A DNA stretch of 30,546 nt from Cellvibrionales bacterium UBA5860 (GCA_002431545.1 DJFY01000120.1:41649-72194), one strand, 5' to 3'. Numbered from the stretch's first letter, positions 1-9,187 are shown. Program-made: numbers and translations. Notes: generated by a model not told the origin, from the sequence alone.

Positions 1-39
1 TTGTGTGCGTTGTGTGCTAATCAATACAGTGGAGTTTTA

Positions 40-864
40 ATGGATCGGCAATTGCTGAACACGGTGTTGGATCTTGCGGAATCAGCGGGCAAGGCGATTC
101 TCGATGTTTACGACTCGCCGTTTAAGGTCGATCGCAAGGCCGATGAATCGCCCGTGACTGAAGCCGACCTTGCGGCGCATGCCATACTGCAGGCTGGCCT
201 CGAAGATCTGCTTGAGGGCGTGCCGGTGCTGTCGGAGGAATCGCGTGTGCCGGATTTTGCTCAGCGCAGTACCTGGCGGCGTTACTGGATTATCGATCCG
301 CTGGATGGCACCAAGGAGTTTATCAAACGCAATGGCGAATTTACGGTCAATGTGGCTTTGATAGAGGATCACGCGCCGGTTCTCGGCGTGGTCCACGTGC
401 CGGTGAGCGGCGTGAGTTACGCTGGTATTGCAAGACAGGGAGCTATACGCAAAGAGGCCGATGGTCGCACCAGCCCTATTGGGGTACGCAGCATGACTGG
501 CCGTGGACAGCCCGGCGTGCCGGTAGCAGTTGTCGCCAGCAGGAGCCACGGTTCTGAGGCGGTAGAACACCTGTTAAAACGGCTCGCATTCAAACTGGGA
601 GTCGTCGATACCTGTAATATGGGAAGTTCTTTGAAGCTGTGCCTGGTCGCTGAGGGCAAGGCCGATATTTATCCACGTCTTGCGCCGACCATGGAATGGG
701 ACACAGCTGCGGCGCAGGCTGTTGTCGAGGCGGCGGGCGGCGTGGTGCTCGGCGCTGATTTGAGGGTGTTACGTTACAACACCAAAGAAGATTTGTTGAA
801 TCCGCACTTTTATGTATTGGGGGATTCGGATTTTCCCTGGCAAGAATTGTTGCCGGCGCCGTAA
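40..864 (+). CDS. cysQ: 3'(2'),5'-bisphosphate nucleotidase CysQ
   Basis: Hydrolyses 3'-phosphoadenosine 5'-phosphate (PAP), the by-product of sulfate assimilation, to AMP and phosphate; Mg-dependent inositol-monophosphatase superfamily. The 274-residue protein carries the family metal sites in order: SEES at residues 65-68, the DPLDGT motif at 86-91, and EWD with Asp221 near the C-terminus. Length fits the family. The frame is open to the window edge through a TTG at position 1, but I chose the ATG at 40 because GGAG lies at 31-34, 5 nt upstream, and the protein then begins like known CysQ proteins. It converges with mrcA; the roughly 100-bp gap between them shows no convincing terminator. 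Its promoter lies outside the window. The alternative, a generic inositol monophosphatase, is less likely because of the EFIKRNGEF stretch after the DPLDGT motif. Confidence 0.93.
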   Translation: MDRQLLNTVLDLAESAGKAILDVYDSPFKVDRKADESPVTEADLAAHAILQAGLEDLLEGVPVLSEESRVPDFAQRSTWRRYWIIDPLDGTKEFIKRNGEFTVNVALIEDHAPVLGVVHVPVSGVSYAGIARQGAIRKEADGRTSPIGVRSMTGRGQPGVPVAVVASRSHGSEAVEHLLKRLAFKLGVVDTCNMGSSLKLCLVAEGKADIYPRLAPTMEWDTAAAQAVVEAAGGVVLGADLRVLRYNTKEDLLNPHFYVLGDSDFPWQELLPAP

Positions 865-965
865 TTATATCGCCTTTATCGGCCTTGCCACCGGCATAAG
901 ACCAAGCTTCGCGACAACTCCCGGCCTTACAGGCGCTAACGCGGAGGGGCTATTAAACCCGAAAT

Positions 966-3422
966 CTACCAGATATCTTCAGGAAGGGGCGTTGTCGGTC
1001 CAGTGTATTCCGGTGCCCCGTGCAGCGTTTCGTGCAGTTCGGGTGCGTATTCCTCGCGAAACAGCTCAAAAATGGCGTTGGGTGCGCCTTCTGCGGCACG
1101 CAATCCGGTGTTGGGATCGATCTTGATCGATACCATGTCCGCGGGTTGTGGTTGTATTTTTTCGGGTCGTCCGGCCAGGGCTTCCGCCATAAAGTCCATC
1201 CAGATCGGTAAAGCCGCCGAGCCGCCGAATTCCCGGCGCCCAAGTAGCTTGTTGTCGTCAAAACCCAGCCATACCGTAGTGACCAGGTCGGGTGAGTAAC
1301 CCGAGAACCAGGCGTCGCGCGGCCCGTTGGTGGTGCCGGTCTTACCGGCGAGATCGTTCCTGTTGAGGCTGCGGGCTTTGCTGCCGGTGCCCCTGATGAC
1401 CACATCTTTTAACATCGAATCCATTAGAAAGGCGACGCGAGGCTCGAGGATACGCTGAGCTGTTGGCTTTGCGCTGTTCTTGTCTTGGGCGGCGAAGGGA
1501 TCGTCGAGTTCTGGTTTTGCCAAAGGATTTTGCATCGCCGTGATCGCTGTCTCGGAAGTCGTAGTATTCGGTGCCAATGCATGACTTTGGCTATCTGGTG
1601 TTCGTGGTCCCGAGTGCTGATAAAGAACCTCGCCGTTGAGGTTTTCAATTCGCTCAATGAGATAGGGCGATATTTTGAATCCTCCATTGGCGAACGTGCT
1701 GAAGCCGGTGGCGAGTTCAAGAGGAGTGAGGGCATAGGTTCCCAGGGCCAGGGACAGATTCCGCGGCATCTCCCGAGTATTGAAACCGAACTTTGCCGCG
1801 GTATTCAGTGCCGTGTCGACACCGATGCTGCGCAGAATGCGTATGGATACCAGATTGCGTGAGCGGTACAGGGCTTCGCGCAGGCGGGTCGGCCCGTAAA
1901 ATTGACCGCTGCTGTTTTCCGGTCGCCAGGCTTTTTCCACAGTGTTATTGTCGAGTACCACAGGGGCGTCGTTGATAATGCTTGCCGCTGTCATTCCGTG
2001 TTCCAGCGCGGCAGTGTAAATGAAGGGCTTAAAGCTGGATCCGGGCTGGCGTCGGGCCTGCGTCACGCGGTTGAAGTGGCTTTGTGCGAAGTCAAACCCG
2101 CCGACAATTGCCCGGATACCTCCCGAGTTTGGGTCGAGGGCAACCAGCGCTGCCTGCGCTGCCGGCACTTGAGCGAGGTAGGGGCCATCTGCTCCGTGTC
2201 CGATACGAATGACGTCGCCTGCCGAGAAGACGTCGTTCAGGTTTTTGACCACAGTCGAAATCCGGCTTTCCGAGATGTATTTACGCAGCTTCCGAATTCG
2301 CGGGCTGTCTTGTGTCAGCGTGACATCCTGGTGCGATTTAGTGATCAGCGAGATCGAGGTATCCGTTACCCCGGTGACAATGGCGGGTTCCAGGCCGGCG
2401 ACCACAGGCGTCGAGTTGAGCAAATCCATTCGTTCCTGGGGGGCTTCGACATGTGCTTCCGGGCCTCGGTAACCGTGTCGCCAATCGTAATCAAACAGTC
2501 CCCCAGTCACCGCTTTATCGGCTGAACGCTGCATATCGACATCGACGGTTGTAATCACAATATAACCTTCGGTATAGGCAGCGGGGCCGAACATGTCGAG
2601 CGCAAAGCGTCGTGCCTCTTCAGCCGCATAGGGTGCGCTGTAGTCGATGCTCGCACCGTGATATCTCGCCACAGCGGGCGATGTGCGGGCAACCTCATAC
2701 TCTTCCGGGCCGATGAAGTCGAGTTTAAGCATGCGCCCAAGAATCCAGTTGCGCCGGCTCATGGCGCGCTCTGGATTGATAATGGGGTTAAACCTCGACG
2801 GCGCTTTGGGTAGGCCGGCGATCATGGCTATTTCGGCAAGACTAAGTTCTCCTACCGAGCGGCCGTAGTAAGTCATAGCCGCAGCCTCAATGCCATAGGC
2901 GCGGTTGCCGAGGTAAATCTTGTTGGCATAGAGAGAGAAGATTTCATTCTTGTCCAGTTCATCTTCTATGCGCAGCGCCAGCAGAATCTCGTTGAATTTC
3001 CGGATAAAACTGCGTTCGCGCGTGAGGAAAAAGTTCCTCGCAACCTGCATTGTGATTGTACTGCCGCCGGTCTGGATGCTTCCTGTGCTGGCGAGTTCGA
3101 AGGCGGCCCGCATGAGACCGGCAAAATCAACGCCGATATGTCGGTAGAAGCCATCGTCCTCAGCGGCAAGTATGGCATGCACCAAATGTTGGGGAATAGC
3201 CGCGAATTCAATCGGCGTCCTACGTTTTTCGCCAAACTCGCCGATAACTTTTAAATCTTGTGAATAAACTCTCAAAGGAGTTTGAAATTGAATGCTTTTA
3301 AGGGTTTCAACCGACGGCAGCCTGGGGCTAAGGTAGGCATACAGCCCTGCGGTCAGCATCACGCCGCATCCGGCGGCAAAAACTGCCAGGTGGGCCAAGC
3401 TGAGAAAAATACGTTTGATCAA
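966..3422 (-). CDS. mrcA: Penicillin-binding protein 1A (bifunctional class A PBP)
   Basis: Polymerises lipid II into glycan strands and crosslinks the peptides; anchored in the inner membrane and acting in the periplasm. The 818-residue product has an N-terminal membrane anchor (about residues 7-30), a GT51 glycosyltransferase domain (AAEDDGFYRH with catalytic Glu88; GGSTITMQVARN at 119-130), an OB-like insert around 320-420, and a transpeptidase domain with the nucleophile in SSFK (Ser462), SRN at 521-523 and KTGT at 694-697. All three penicillin-binding motifs are intact. The start appears to be TTG: no ATG or GTG precedes it in frame, and starting at the next Met (residue 22) would cut the anchor. 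No strong ribosome binding site is visible, so the start is uncertain. The gene is divergent from pilM, as in Pseudomonas (ponA/mrcA). Confidence 0.96.
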   Translation of the reverse strand: MIKRIFLSLAHLAVFAAGCGVMLTAGLYAYLSPRLPSVETLKSIQFQTPLRVYSQDLKVIGEFGEKRRTPIEFAAIPQHLVHAILAAEDDGFYRHIGVDFAGLMRAAFELASTGSIQTGGSTITMQVARNFFLTRERSFIRKFNEILLALRIEDELDKNEIFSLYANKIYLGNRAYGIEAAAMTYYGRSVGELSLAEIAMIAGLPKAPSRFNPIINPERAMSRRNWILGRMLKLDFIGPEEYEVARTSPAVARYHGASIDYSAPYAAEEARRFALDMFGPAAYTEGYIVITTVDVDMQRSADKAVTGGLFDYDWRHGYRGPEAHVEAPQERMDLLNSTPVVAGLEPAIVTGVTDTSISLITKSHQDVTLTQDSPRIRKLRKYISESRISTVVKNLNDVFSAGDVIRIGHGADGPYLAQVPAAQAALVALDPNSGGIRAIVGGFDFAQSHFNRVTQARRQPGSSFKPFIYTAALEHGMTAASIINDAPVVLDNNTVEKAWRPENSSGQFYGPTRLREALYRSRNLVSIRILRSIGVDTALNTAAKFGFNTREMPRNLSLALGTYALTPLELATGFSTFANGGFKISPYLIERIENLNGEVLYQHSGPRTPDSQSHALAPNTTTSETAITAMQNPLAKPELDDPFAAQDKNSAKPTAQRILEPRVAFLMDSMLKDVVIRGTGSKARSLNRNDLAGKTGTTNGPRDAWFSGYSPDLVTTVWLGFDDNKLLGRREFGGSAALPIWMDFMAEALAGRPEKIQPQPADMVSIKIDPNTGLRAAEGAPNAIFELFREEYAPELHETLHGAPEYTGPTTPLPEDIW

Positions 3423-3483
3423 ATCCAGTGGTGCTCTCGTGTGGCGCTCTCGATGTATGAGGCAGGTCGCAATTTTGACCTGA

Positions 3484-3542
3484 AACTCATTATACCGGCA
3501 TGGGATTGTTAAATAATACTTGCAATATGGCGATAATGAGTT
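3484..3542. promoter_or_regulatory. Divergent mrcA/pilM promoter region with 10-bp inverted repeat
   Basis: AACTCATTAT at 3484-3493 and ATAATGAGTT at 3533-3542 are perfect inverted copies separated by 39 nt. On the minus strand a consensus -10, TATAAT, reads from 3494 to 3489, facing mrcA. On the plus strand GATAAT at 3532-3537 sits in the mirror-image position, facing pilM about 55 nt upstream of its start. Neither hexamer has a good -35 at 16-18 nt, which hints at activator dependence or a different sigma factor. The repeat is directly visible; the promoter role is inferred. Confidence 0.45.
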
Positions 3543-3592
3543 AGAGTGCCTTGTGATTATATTTGCCTAACTATAGGAATTAGAAACTAAAA

Positions 3593-4669
3593 ATGGGAAT
3601 GTTCAGGTTTCTAGATGGCGGCGTTAAGGCGGTTCTCGGTGTCGATATCACGTCTTCGACAGTTAAAGTACTGGAATTAAGCAAATCCGGTGGCCGTTAC
3701 AAAGTCGAGAGCTATTTTGTCTGCCCCTTGCCGCCCAACACGGTAGTTGAAAAAAACATCAGCGATGTCAATGCATTGGCTGAATCGATTCGCAAAGCCG
3801 TCAGTCAGGCCAAGGCCAAAACCAAAGATGCTGCTGTAGCGGTTGCCGGCTCAGCGGTTATTACCAAAGTGATTGAAATGCCTGCAGATTTGAGCGAGGA
3901 GGGCATGGAATCCCAACTTGCGGTCGAGGCCGATCAACATATTCCCTATCCGCTCGACGAAGTGGCCCTCGATTTCGAATTGATCGGGCCGTCCGAGTCG
4001 AATGCCGAGCAGTTTGATGTATTACTCGCTGCCTGCCGCAGAGAGAATGTCGACCTCCGGGCAGAGGCGCTGACACTGGCGGGTCTGAACCCGAAGATCG
4101 TCGATGTCGAGGTGTTCGCCGTGGAGCGAGCCTTTAAGTTGATTTCCGAACAACTCGAAGAAGTCGGCGAACAGGTTGTTGCCATTGCCGATATCGGTGC
4201 CACCATGCTCACGTTGAGTGTTCTGGTTGACGGCAAAACGCTTTATACCCGGGAGCAGTTGTTTGGCGGCAAGCAGGTTACCGACGAGATCCAGCGGCGC
4301 TATGGCCTGTCGCTGGAAGAAGCTGGTCAGGCAAAAAAGACCGGTGGCCTGCCGGACGACTACGAATCGGAGATTCTCGAGCCTTTCAGGGAGGCGTTGA
4401 TTCAACAGATCTCCCGATCATTGCAGTTTTTCTTTTCTTCCAGCCAGTACAACTACGTGGACCAGCTGGTTCTGGCCGGTGGTGTTGCTGCCATGGATGG
4501 TCTCTGCGCCGAAGTTGAAGAGAAACTGTCACTGCCCACCATGGTTGCCAACCCGTTTGCCAACATGGTAATCGGCGGCGACGTTAACGCGGTGGCACTG
4601 GCTACGGATGCGCCGGCGATGTTGATTGCGGCAGGGCTGGCTTTAAGGAGTTTTGACGACAATGGCTAA
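3593..4669 (+). CDS. pilM: Type IV pilus assembly protein PilM (actin-like ATPase)
   Basis: Cytoplasmic actin-like protein that binds the N-terminus of PilN and links the pilus motor to the inner-membrane alignment complex PilN-PilO-PilP. The 358-residue sequence has the FtsA/PilM-type nucleotide fold: VLGVDITSSTVKVLEL near the N-terminus (phosphate-1 region), DIGATMLTLSVL around residue 200 (phosphate-2), and LVLAGGVAAMDGL near 300 (adenosine region). Length matches the family. The start is either ATG 3593 or ATG 3599; AGGA at 3575-3578 is rather far from both. It is the first gene of a tight pilMNOPQ-aroK operon and its last 8 nt overlap pilN, suggesting coupled translation. Identity is certain from sequence and synteny. 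Confidence 0.96.
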   Translation: MGMFRFLDGGVKAVLGVDITSSTVKVLELSKSGGRYKVESYFVCPLPPNTVVEKNISDVNALAESIRKAVSQAKAKTKDAAVAVAGSAVITKVIEMPADLSEEGMESQLAVEADQHIPYPLDEVALDFELIGPSESNAEQFDVLLAACRRENVDLRAEALTLAGLNPKIVDVEVFAVERAFKLISEQLEEVGEQVVAIADIGATMLTLSVLVDGKTLYTREQLFGGKQVTDEIQRRYGLSLEEAGQAKKTGGLPDDYESEILEPFREALIQQISRSLQFFFSSSQYNYVDQLVLAGGVAAMDGLCAEVEEKLSLPTMVANPFANMVIGGDVNAVALATDAPAMLIAAGLALRSFDDNG

Positions 4670-5243
4670 CATTAACCTGTTACCCTGGCGCGAGGAATAC
4701 CGCCAGGAAAAAAGAAAAGAGTTTGTCGTTGTTCTCGCAGCCGTCGCGATTTTTTCGTTACTGATTCTCGGCGGCTGGGATCGCTGGGTCAACGGGCGTG
4801 TCGATTGGCAAAAAAGCCGCAACGACCTGTTGACTCGGGAAATCGCCGTGCTGCAAAAACAGGTCGAAGAGATCAAGGAACTCAAGCAGAAACGCCAGCA
4901 AATGCTGGAGCGAATGGAAGTCATCCAGTCGCTGCAGGCCAATCGGCCCGAGATTGTCAAAATATACGACGAATTTGTCAGATCGACACCAACCGGCATT
5001 TATTTTGTGGAAATGGGGCGCACGGGTCGCGATGTCTCGCTTGTGGGTTACGCCGAATCCAACAACCGAGTGTCGGTGCTGATGCGCCAGCTCGACGCCT
5101 CGGAGATGTTTCGCGAGCCCAATCTGACAAAGGTTGAGGCAGATGCCGATATGGGTGAGCAGGGCAGTCGTTTTGAGTTAAACGTGAAGCTGGGTCCGCC
5201 GGCGGTCGGTGATGGTGAATCCGAGCAACAGGAAGAGGCTTGA
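4662..5243 (+). CDS. pilN: Type IV pilus inner-membrane protein PilN
   Basis: Bitopic inner-membrane component of the pilus alignment complex; the cytoplasmic tail docks on PilM and the periplasmic part pairs with PilO. The 193-residue protein starts with the diagnostic ANINLLPWRE motif, followed by a charged segment, one transmembrane helix (about residues 22-42), a coiled-coil stretch rich in Lys, Glu and Gln (about 55-90) and a periplasmic ferredoxin-like domain. I chose ATG 4662 over the in-frame TTG at 4653 because AAGGAG at 4645-4650 is correctly spaced only for the ATG. It overlaps pilM by 8 nt and its stop lies 1 nt before pilO. Confidence 0.95.
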   Translation: MANINLLPWREEYRQEKRKEFVVVLAAVAIFSLLILGGWDRWVNGRVDWQKSRNDLLTREIAVLQKQVEEIKELKQKRQQMLERMEVIQSLQANRPEIVKIYDEFVRSTPTGIYFVEMGRTGRDVSLVGYAESNNRVSVLMRQLDASEMFREPNLTKVEADADMGEQGSRFELNVKLGPPAVGDGESEQQEEA

Positions 5244-5244
5244 G

Positions 5245-5859
5245 ATGCAGGCTGATACTAATGAAGTAGTCAAACCCAGAAGTCTCGATATTTCGGAATT
5301 CAATGCCGACAACATCGGCGTCTGGCCGCTGCAATATCGGGCGTTGGTGTGCGTGCTTTTGTTCGTCACCGTGCTGGCTGTCGGTTACTTTCTCCATGTT
5401 AAAGAGCTTTATAGCAACCTGGACAGGGTGGCAGTGGAAGAAAAAAGCCTCCGCGATGCCTACCAGCAAAAAGCATTTGAGGCCGCCAACCTCGACGCCT
5501 ACCGCCAGCAGATGGCAGAGGTGGAGGAGTCGTTCGGGGCGTTGCTCAGTCAGCTACCCGGAGACACCGAAGTGCCGGGTCTTCTTGAGGATATTACTGA
5601 AGTTGGATACGGCAGCAGCCTGGACATCAAATCTATCGATTTGCAGCCGGAAAATGCTGAAGAGTTTTATATCGAGCTGCCGATCAAAATAGTCGCTGAG
5701 GGTGGCTATCACGATATTGCGACCTTCGTCAGCGGCGTCGCGGGTTTACCGCGAATTGTGACTCTGCACGGGTTTTCAATCGCCAATGCGGAGGATTCGA
5801 ACCGCCAGGTGTTTGAGGTGGAAGCGAAGACGTATCGATATAAAGTACAGGACGAATAG
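5245..5859 (+). CDS. pilO: Type IV pilus inner-membrane protein PilO
   Basis: Partner of PilN in the inner-membrane alignment subcomplex of type IV pili. The 204-residue protein has a short cytoplasmic tail, one transmembrane helix (about residues 32-50), a predicted coiled coil (about 55-98) and a periplasmic domain containing LPGDTEVPGLLEDI and FYIELPIKI, typical of PilO. An upstream in-frame start at 5209 would overlap pilN by 35 nt; ATG 5245 is preferred because GGAAGAGG at 5231-5238 lies 6 nt before it and because the start follows the pilN stop by 1 nt. The gap to pilP is 3 nt. Confidence 0.95.
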   Translation: MQADTNEVVKPRSLDISEFNADNIGVWPLQYRALVCVLLFVTVLAVGYFLHVKELYSNLDRVAVEEKSLRDAYQQKAFEAANLDAYRQQMAEVEESFGALLSQLPGDTEVPGLLEDITEVGYGSSLDIKSIDLQPENAEEFYIELPIKIVAEGGYHDIATFVSGVAGLPRIVTLHGFSIANAEDSNRQVFEVEAKTYRYKVQDE

Positions 5860-5862
5860 TTC

Positions 5863-6402
5863 ATGGAATTCGGTTTCAGAATCAAAAAAGTCTGGCTGGC
5901 GAGCTGGTGCCTTATGCTCAGCGCCTGCGGCAGCGGTGTGGAACACCAGGATCTGCACGATTTTATGGAAAAAGCGCGCAGTCAGCCGGTGGGTGAGATC
6001 GAACCGCTGCCGACATTCAATCCCTACGAGACGTTTAAATACAGTGCCATGGCGCTGCGCAGCCCTTTCGAAAAGCCGGTCATTGTTGATGGCGAGAGTC
6101 AATCGGAGGGCGTTTCAGCCGTCGAGCCTGATCAGAACCGCAAGAAGGAATATCTCGAGCAGTTTAATTTCTCCGCCTTTTCGCTGGTGGGCGCTATCGC
6201 CAGGGATGGGGTTCTATGGTCACTGGTCGAAGACGGTGAAGGTGATGTCCATCGAGTAACTGTCGGCAATTATATGGGAAAAAACCACGGCAAAATCGTA
6301 TCGAACGTCGAGTCCAAAGTCGATGTTATCGAGATCGTTCCAGACGGAAAGGGAGGCTGGGTTGAACGACCCCGAACTCTCACTCTCAGGGAAAATAACT
6401 AA
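5863..6402 (+). CDS. pilP: Type IV pilus lipoprotein PilP
   Basis: Inner-membrane lipoprotein that bridges PilN/PilO to the PilQ secretin across the periplasm. The 179-residue protein has a lipoprotein signal ending in the lipobox LSAC, with Cys22 as the lipidated residue. A flexible segment follows (about 30-100), including NPYETFKYSAMALRSPFEKP, then a small beta domain with FSLVGAIARDGVLWSLVED and VGNYMGKNHGKI, which is the HR/secretin-binding region of PilP. AGGA at 5849-5852 precedes the start. The stop and the pilQ start share one base (TAATG). Assignment is firm from motifs and operon position. Confidence 0.95.
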   Translation: MEFGFRIKKVWLASWCLMLSACGSGVEHQDLHDFMEKARSQPVGEIEPLPTFNPYETFKYSAMALRSPFEKPVIVDGESQSEGVSAVEPDQNRKKEYLEQFNFSAFSLVGAIARDGVLWSLVEDGEGDVHRVTVGNYMGKNHGKIVSNVESKVDVIEIVPDGKGGWVERPRTLTLRENN

Positions 6403-8657
6403 TGAGTAATTTTGGGGAATCAGTCATGAAGATGAGTAATCGGTTGTTTGGGCAGGTTGTGACGCGTTGCATCGCCCGCGTGTTGGGCTGCGGCATGCTC
6501 CTGTGCGCAACCTGGGCTCAGGCGGTGACAATCGATGATATCAATTTCTCAACGTTGCCCGGGGATAAATTCGAGATCAAGCTGAGTTTTGACGGCACTC
6601 CCCCGGCCGCGAAAAGTTACGTCATCAATTCGCCTGCGCGCATCGTCCTAGATTTCCCCGATACTGACAGCGCGTTGAAAGAAAAAAAGTTTGCGCTGGC
6701 GTCGGAAAATGGACAAAACGCCGTGGTTCTGAGTGCCGGTGGCACCACTCGGCTGATCGTCAACCTACGCGAGCCGGTGGGCTTTGATACGCGTACAGAA
6801 GGCAACATTTTGGTGTTGGCGGTAGACGGCCCCAGCGCAGGTGCCGTCGCGACAGCGGGAGCTGCTGACACCGGTTCAGTGCGCAGCCAGTATGCTCAGG
6901 TCTCGAACAAGACTGATTCCGGCAGCGGCAACGCGCTTACAGGGGTCGATTTCAAGCGCGGTGAAAAAGGCGAGGCACTGATCTCCCTGGGACTAAGCAA
7001 TCCGAACATCCCTGTCGATGTCGCTCGACTGGGTTCGGATGTGGTGATGAGCTTTTATCGTACGTCCTTGCCTGAACATCTCAACCGCAAGCTCGATGTG
7101 ATCGACTTTGCGACGCCTGTATTAACCGTTGATAGCCGCCAGGACGGCACCACTACAAAAGTGGTGATTGCCGCACAGGGTGAGTACGACTATTTGGCCT
7201 ATCAGGCCGACGACCAGTACGTCGTCAGTATTAAGAAATTGACTCGGGAAGAACTGGAAGAGAAGAAGTCTCAGTTTGAATTTGTCGGCGAAAAACTTTC
7301 GCTTAACTTCCAGGATATCGAAGTGCGCTCGGTATTGCAGCTGATCGCGGATTTCACCGAACTTAACCTGGTCGCGAGCGATACGGTGACAGGCAATATC
7401 ACATTGCGGTTGGAAAATGTGCCTTGGGACCAGGCCCTGGAAATTGTATTGAAAGCCAAAGGGCTGGATAAACGTCAGGAGGGCAACGTCCTGTTGGTGG
7501 CGCCCGCCGTTGAAATTGCGGAGCAGGAGCGTCTGCAGGTCGAGGCCAATAAACAACTCATAGAACTGGCACCGCTGGTTACCGACTTTGTTCGCGTGCG
7601 ATATGCCGATGCGCGCGAGCTTTTTGACCTCTTCGATGTCGAGGAAGGTGGCGGCGGTGGTGGCGGTGGCGATGAGAACGCGACCTCAAGCATCCTGTCG
7701 GAGCGGGGTACGGCTATCGTTGACGAGCGCACCAATACGATTATCTTGACCGATGTGCAGGAAAAGATCGATGAATTCCGCCGTCTGGTGAAAGAAATCG
7801 ATATTCCCATTCGCCAGGTGGAGATTGAGGCTCGCATTGTCGAGGCCAGTACCGACTTTCGCAAGGAACTGGGCGTTCGTTGGGGGATTTCCGGTATTCG
7901 CAGGCCGGGTGACGACATTTTCTCCTTCGTGGGTACCCGCCAGGGCCAGAAGCGGGACGGCGTAATCGACGCGTTTACCCTCGAGGACAATGAGATCGAG
8001 ATTGATCCCGCTACCGGTGCCATTACGATCGAGGAAGAGAACGACCTGACACTGGCGGAAACGCTCGCTGTGGACTTGGGTGTCGCCAGCCCCAGCGGCA
8101 GCATCGCGCTGGGCTTGCTGAAAGACAATACCTTTATTGATCTGGAGTTGAGCGCTCTGGAAAATGACGGCTTTGGCGAAATTATTTCCCAGCCCAAAGT
8201 GCTCACTGGTGATAAACAGCAGGCTACGATTAAGGCGGGTACGGAAATTCCGTATCAGACTGGTACCTCAAGCGGTGAAACGGAAATTGAATTTCGGGAA
8301 GCGGTGTTGAAACTTGACGTCACACCTCAAATTACACCGGATAATCGAATTATCATGAACCTCGTGATTAATCAGGATTCTATCGGGCAGATCGTGCCGA
8401 CAGCTCAGGGCGGATCAGAGCCCACGATCGACGTCACCGAGGTCATTACACAAGCTTTGGTGGGTGATGGTCAGACGCTGGTCCTGGGTGGTATTTTCCA
8501 GATGGAAGAAGTCAAAGGCGTAGAAAAAGTGCCGGTTCTGGGCGATATCCCTTACATCGGTAAAATGTTCCGCAACCGGATCTCGTCGCACTCCAAAAGG
8601 GAAATCCTGATTTTCGTGACGCCGCGAATTATCAGTGATCCCCTTTTGGATCCATGA
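6402..8657 (+). CDS. pilQ: Type IV pilus secretin PilQ
   Basis: Forms the multimeric outer-membrane channel through which the pilus fibre exits. The 751-residue protein has a Sec signal peptide ending at ATWAQA, AMIN-type peptidoglycan-binding domains in the first ~270 residues, a secretin N0 domain (LSLNFQDIEVRSVLQLIADF), an N1 region ending at DFVRVRYADARELFDLF, and a C-terminal secretin domain with ISQPKVLTGDKQQATIKAG, VPVLGDIPYIGKMFR and ILIFVTPRII. A run of eight glycines (residues 416-423) interrupts the N1 domain loop. The start is ATG 6402, overlapping the pilP stop with AGGGA upstream, or ATG 6426, which gives a tidier signal peptide. The stop overlaps the aroK start by 4 nt. Confidence 0.96.
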   Translation: MSNFGESVMKMSNRLFGQVVTRCIARVLGCGMLLCATWAQAVTIDDINFSTLPGDKFEIKLSFDGTPPAAKSYVINSPARIVLDFPDTDSALKEKKFALASENGQNAVVLSAGGTTRLIVNLREPVGFDTRTEGNILVLAVDGPSAGAVATAGAADTGSVRSQYAQVSNKTDSGSGNALTGVDFKRGEKGEALISLGLSNPNIPVDVARLGSDVVMSFYRTSLPEHLNRKLDVIDFATPVLTVDSRQDGTTTKVVIAAQGEYDYLAYQADDQYVVSIKKLTREELEEKKSQFEFVGEKLSLNFQDIEVRSVLQLIADFTELNLVASDTVTGNITLRLENVPWDQALEIVLKAKGLDKRQEGNVLLVAPAVEIAEQERLQVEANKQLIELAPLVTDFVRVRYADARELFDLFDVEEGGGGGGGGDENATSSILSERGTAIVDERTNTIILTDVQEKIDEFRRLVKEIDIPIRQVEIEARIVEASTDFRKELGVRWGISGIRRPGDDIFSFVGTRQGQKRDGVIDAFTLEDNEIEIDPATGAITIEEENDLTLAETLAVDLGVASPSGSIALGLLKDNTFIDLELSALENDGFGEIISQPKVLTGDKQQATIKAGTEIPYQTGTSSGETEIEFREAVLKLDVTPQITPDNRIIMNLVINQDSIGQIVPTAQGGSEPTIDVTEVITQALVGDGQTLVLGGIFQMEEVKGVEKVPVLGDIPYIGKMFRNRISSHSKREILIFVTPRIISDPLLDP

Positions 8658-9178
8658 TTAACTCCCAGCGAATTTTTCTTGTCGGCCCCATGGGGGCCGG
8701 CAAAACCACAGTAGGCAAACACCTCGCACGGTTACTCGGCATGGGTTTTTTTGACCTGGATACCGAGATCGAAGCGCGTAGCGGTGCAGATATCAGCTGG
8801 ATATTCGACGTCGAGGGCGAACAGGGGTTTCGCGAACGAGAAACTGCCATGCTGAAGGAACTCGCGGCCCGCGAAGCGGCGATCATAGCGACCGGCGGCG
8901 GTATCGTGTTACGCGCTGAAAATCGGGAAATTCTGGTGGAAACCGGGACGGTGGTATATCTCGCGGTGCCGGTGGCGACTTTGATTGAGCGAACCCGTAG
9001 CGATACCAAGCGGCCGTTACTCCAGGTAGAGGATCGGGAGGCGGCCGTCGAAAAACTCGCCAGTGAGCGGGCGCCCCTCTACGAAGAGGTCGCTTCGATC
9101 ACCTATACTGGCGACAAAGCCAGCCCACATGCCGCCGCTCAGAGTATTCTAAAGCTCGTTCAGCAACAGCAAAGCTAG
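8654..9178 (+). CDS. aroK: Shikimate kinase
   Basis: Phosphorylates shikimate at the 3-hydroxyl using ATP, step five of the shikimate pathway. The 174-residue protein shows the Walker A loop GPMGAGKTT (residues 11-19), the shikimate-binding FFDLDTEIE segment, the ATGGGIVLR loop, and the lid region with SDTKRPLL. Length is typical of AroK. Its ATGA start overlaps the pilQ stop, so it is probably translated with the pil operon, a linkage also seen in Pseudomonas. The following aroB starts 53 nt later. AroL is an alternative name for the same activity, but the pilQ-aroB context points to aroK. Confidence 0.95.
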   Translation: MINSQRIFLVGPMGAGKTTVGKHLARLLGMGFFDLDTEIEARSGADISWIFDVEGEQGFRERETAMLKELAAREAAIIATGGGIVLRAENREILVETGTVVYLAVPVATLIERTRSDTKRPLLQVEDREAAVEKLASERAPLYEEVASITYTGDKASPHAAAQSILKLVQQQQS

Positions 9179-9187
9179 AGGGTGCTG

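Noticed and set aside
1902..2525. 207-codon open frame opposite mrcA
   Set aside because: No domain content, and it sits over the conserved transpeptidase region of mrcA.
7475..8206. 243-codon Ser/Arg-rich open frame opposite pilQ
   Set aside because: Its composition (including a run of prolines opposite the glycine run) is the complement of pilQ codons, not a real protein.
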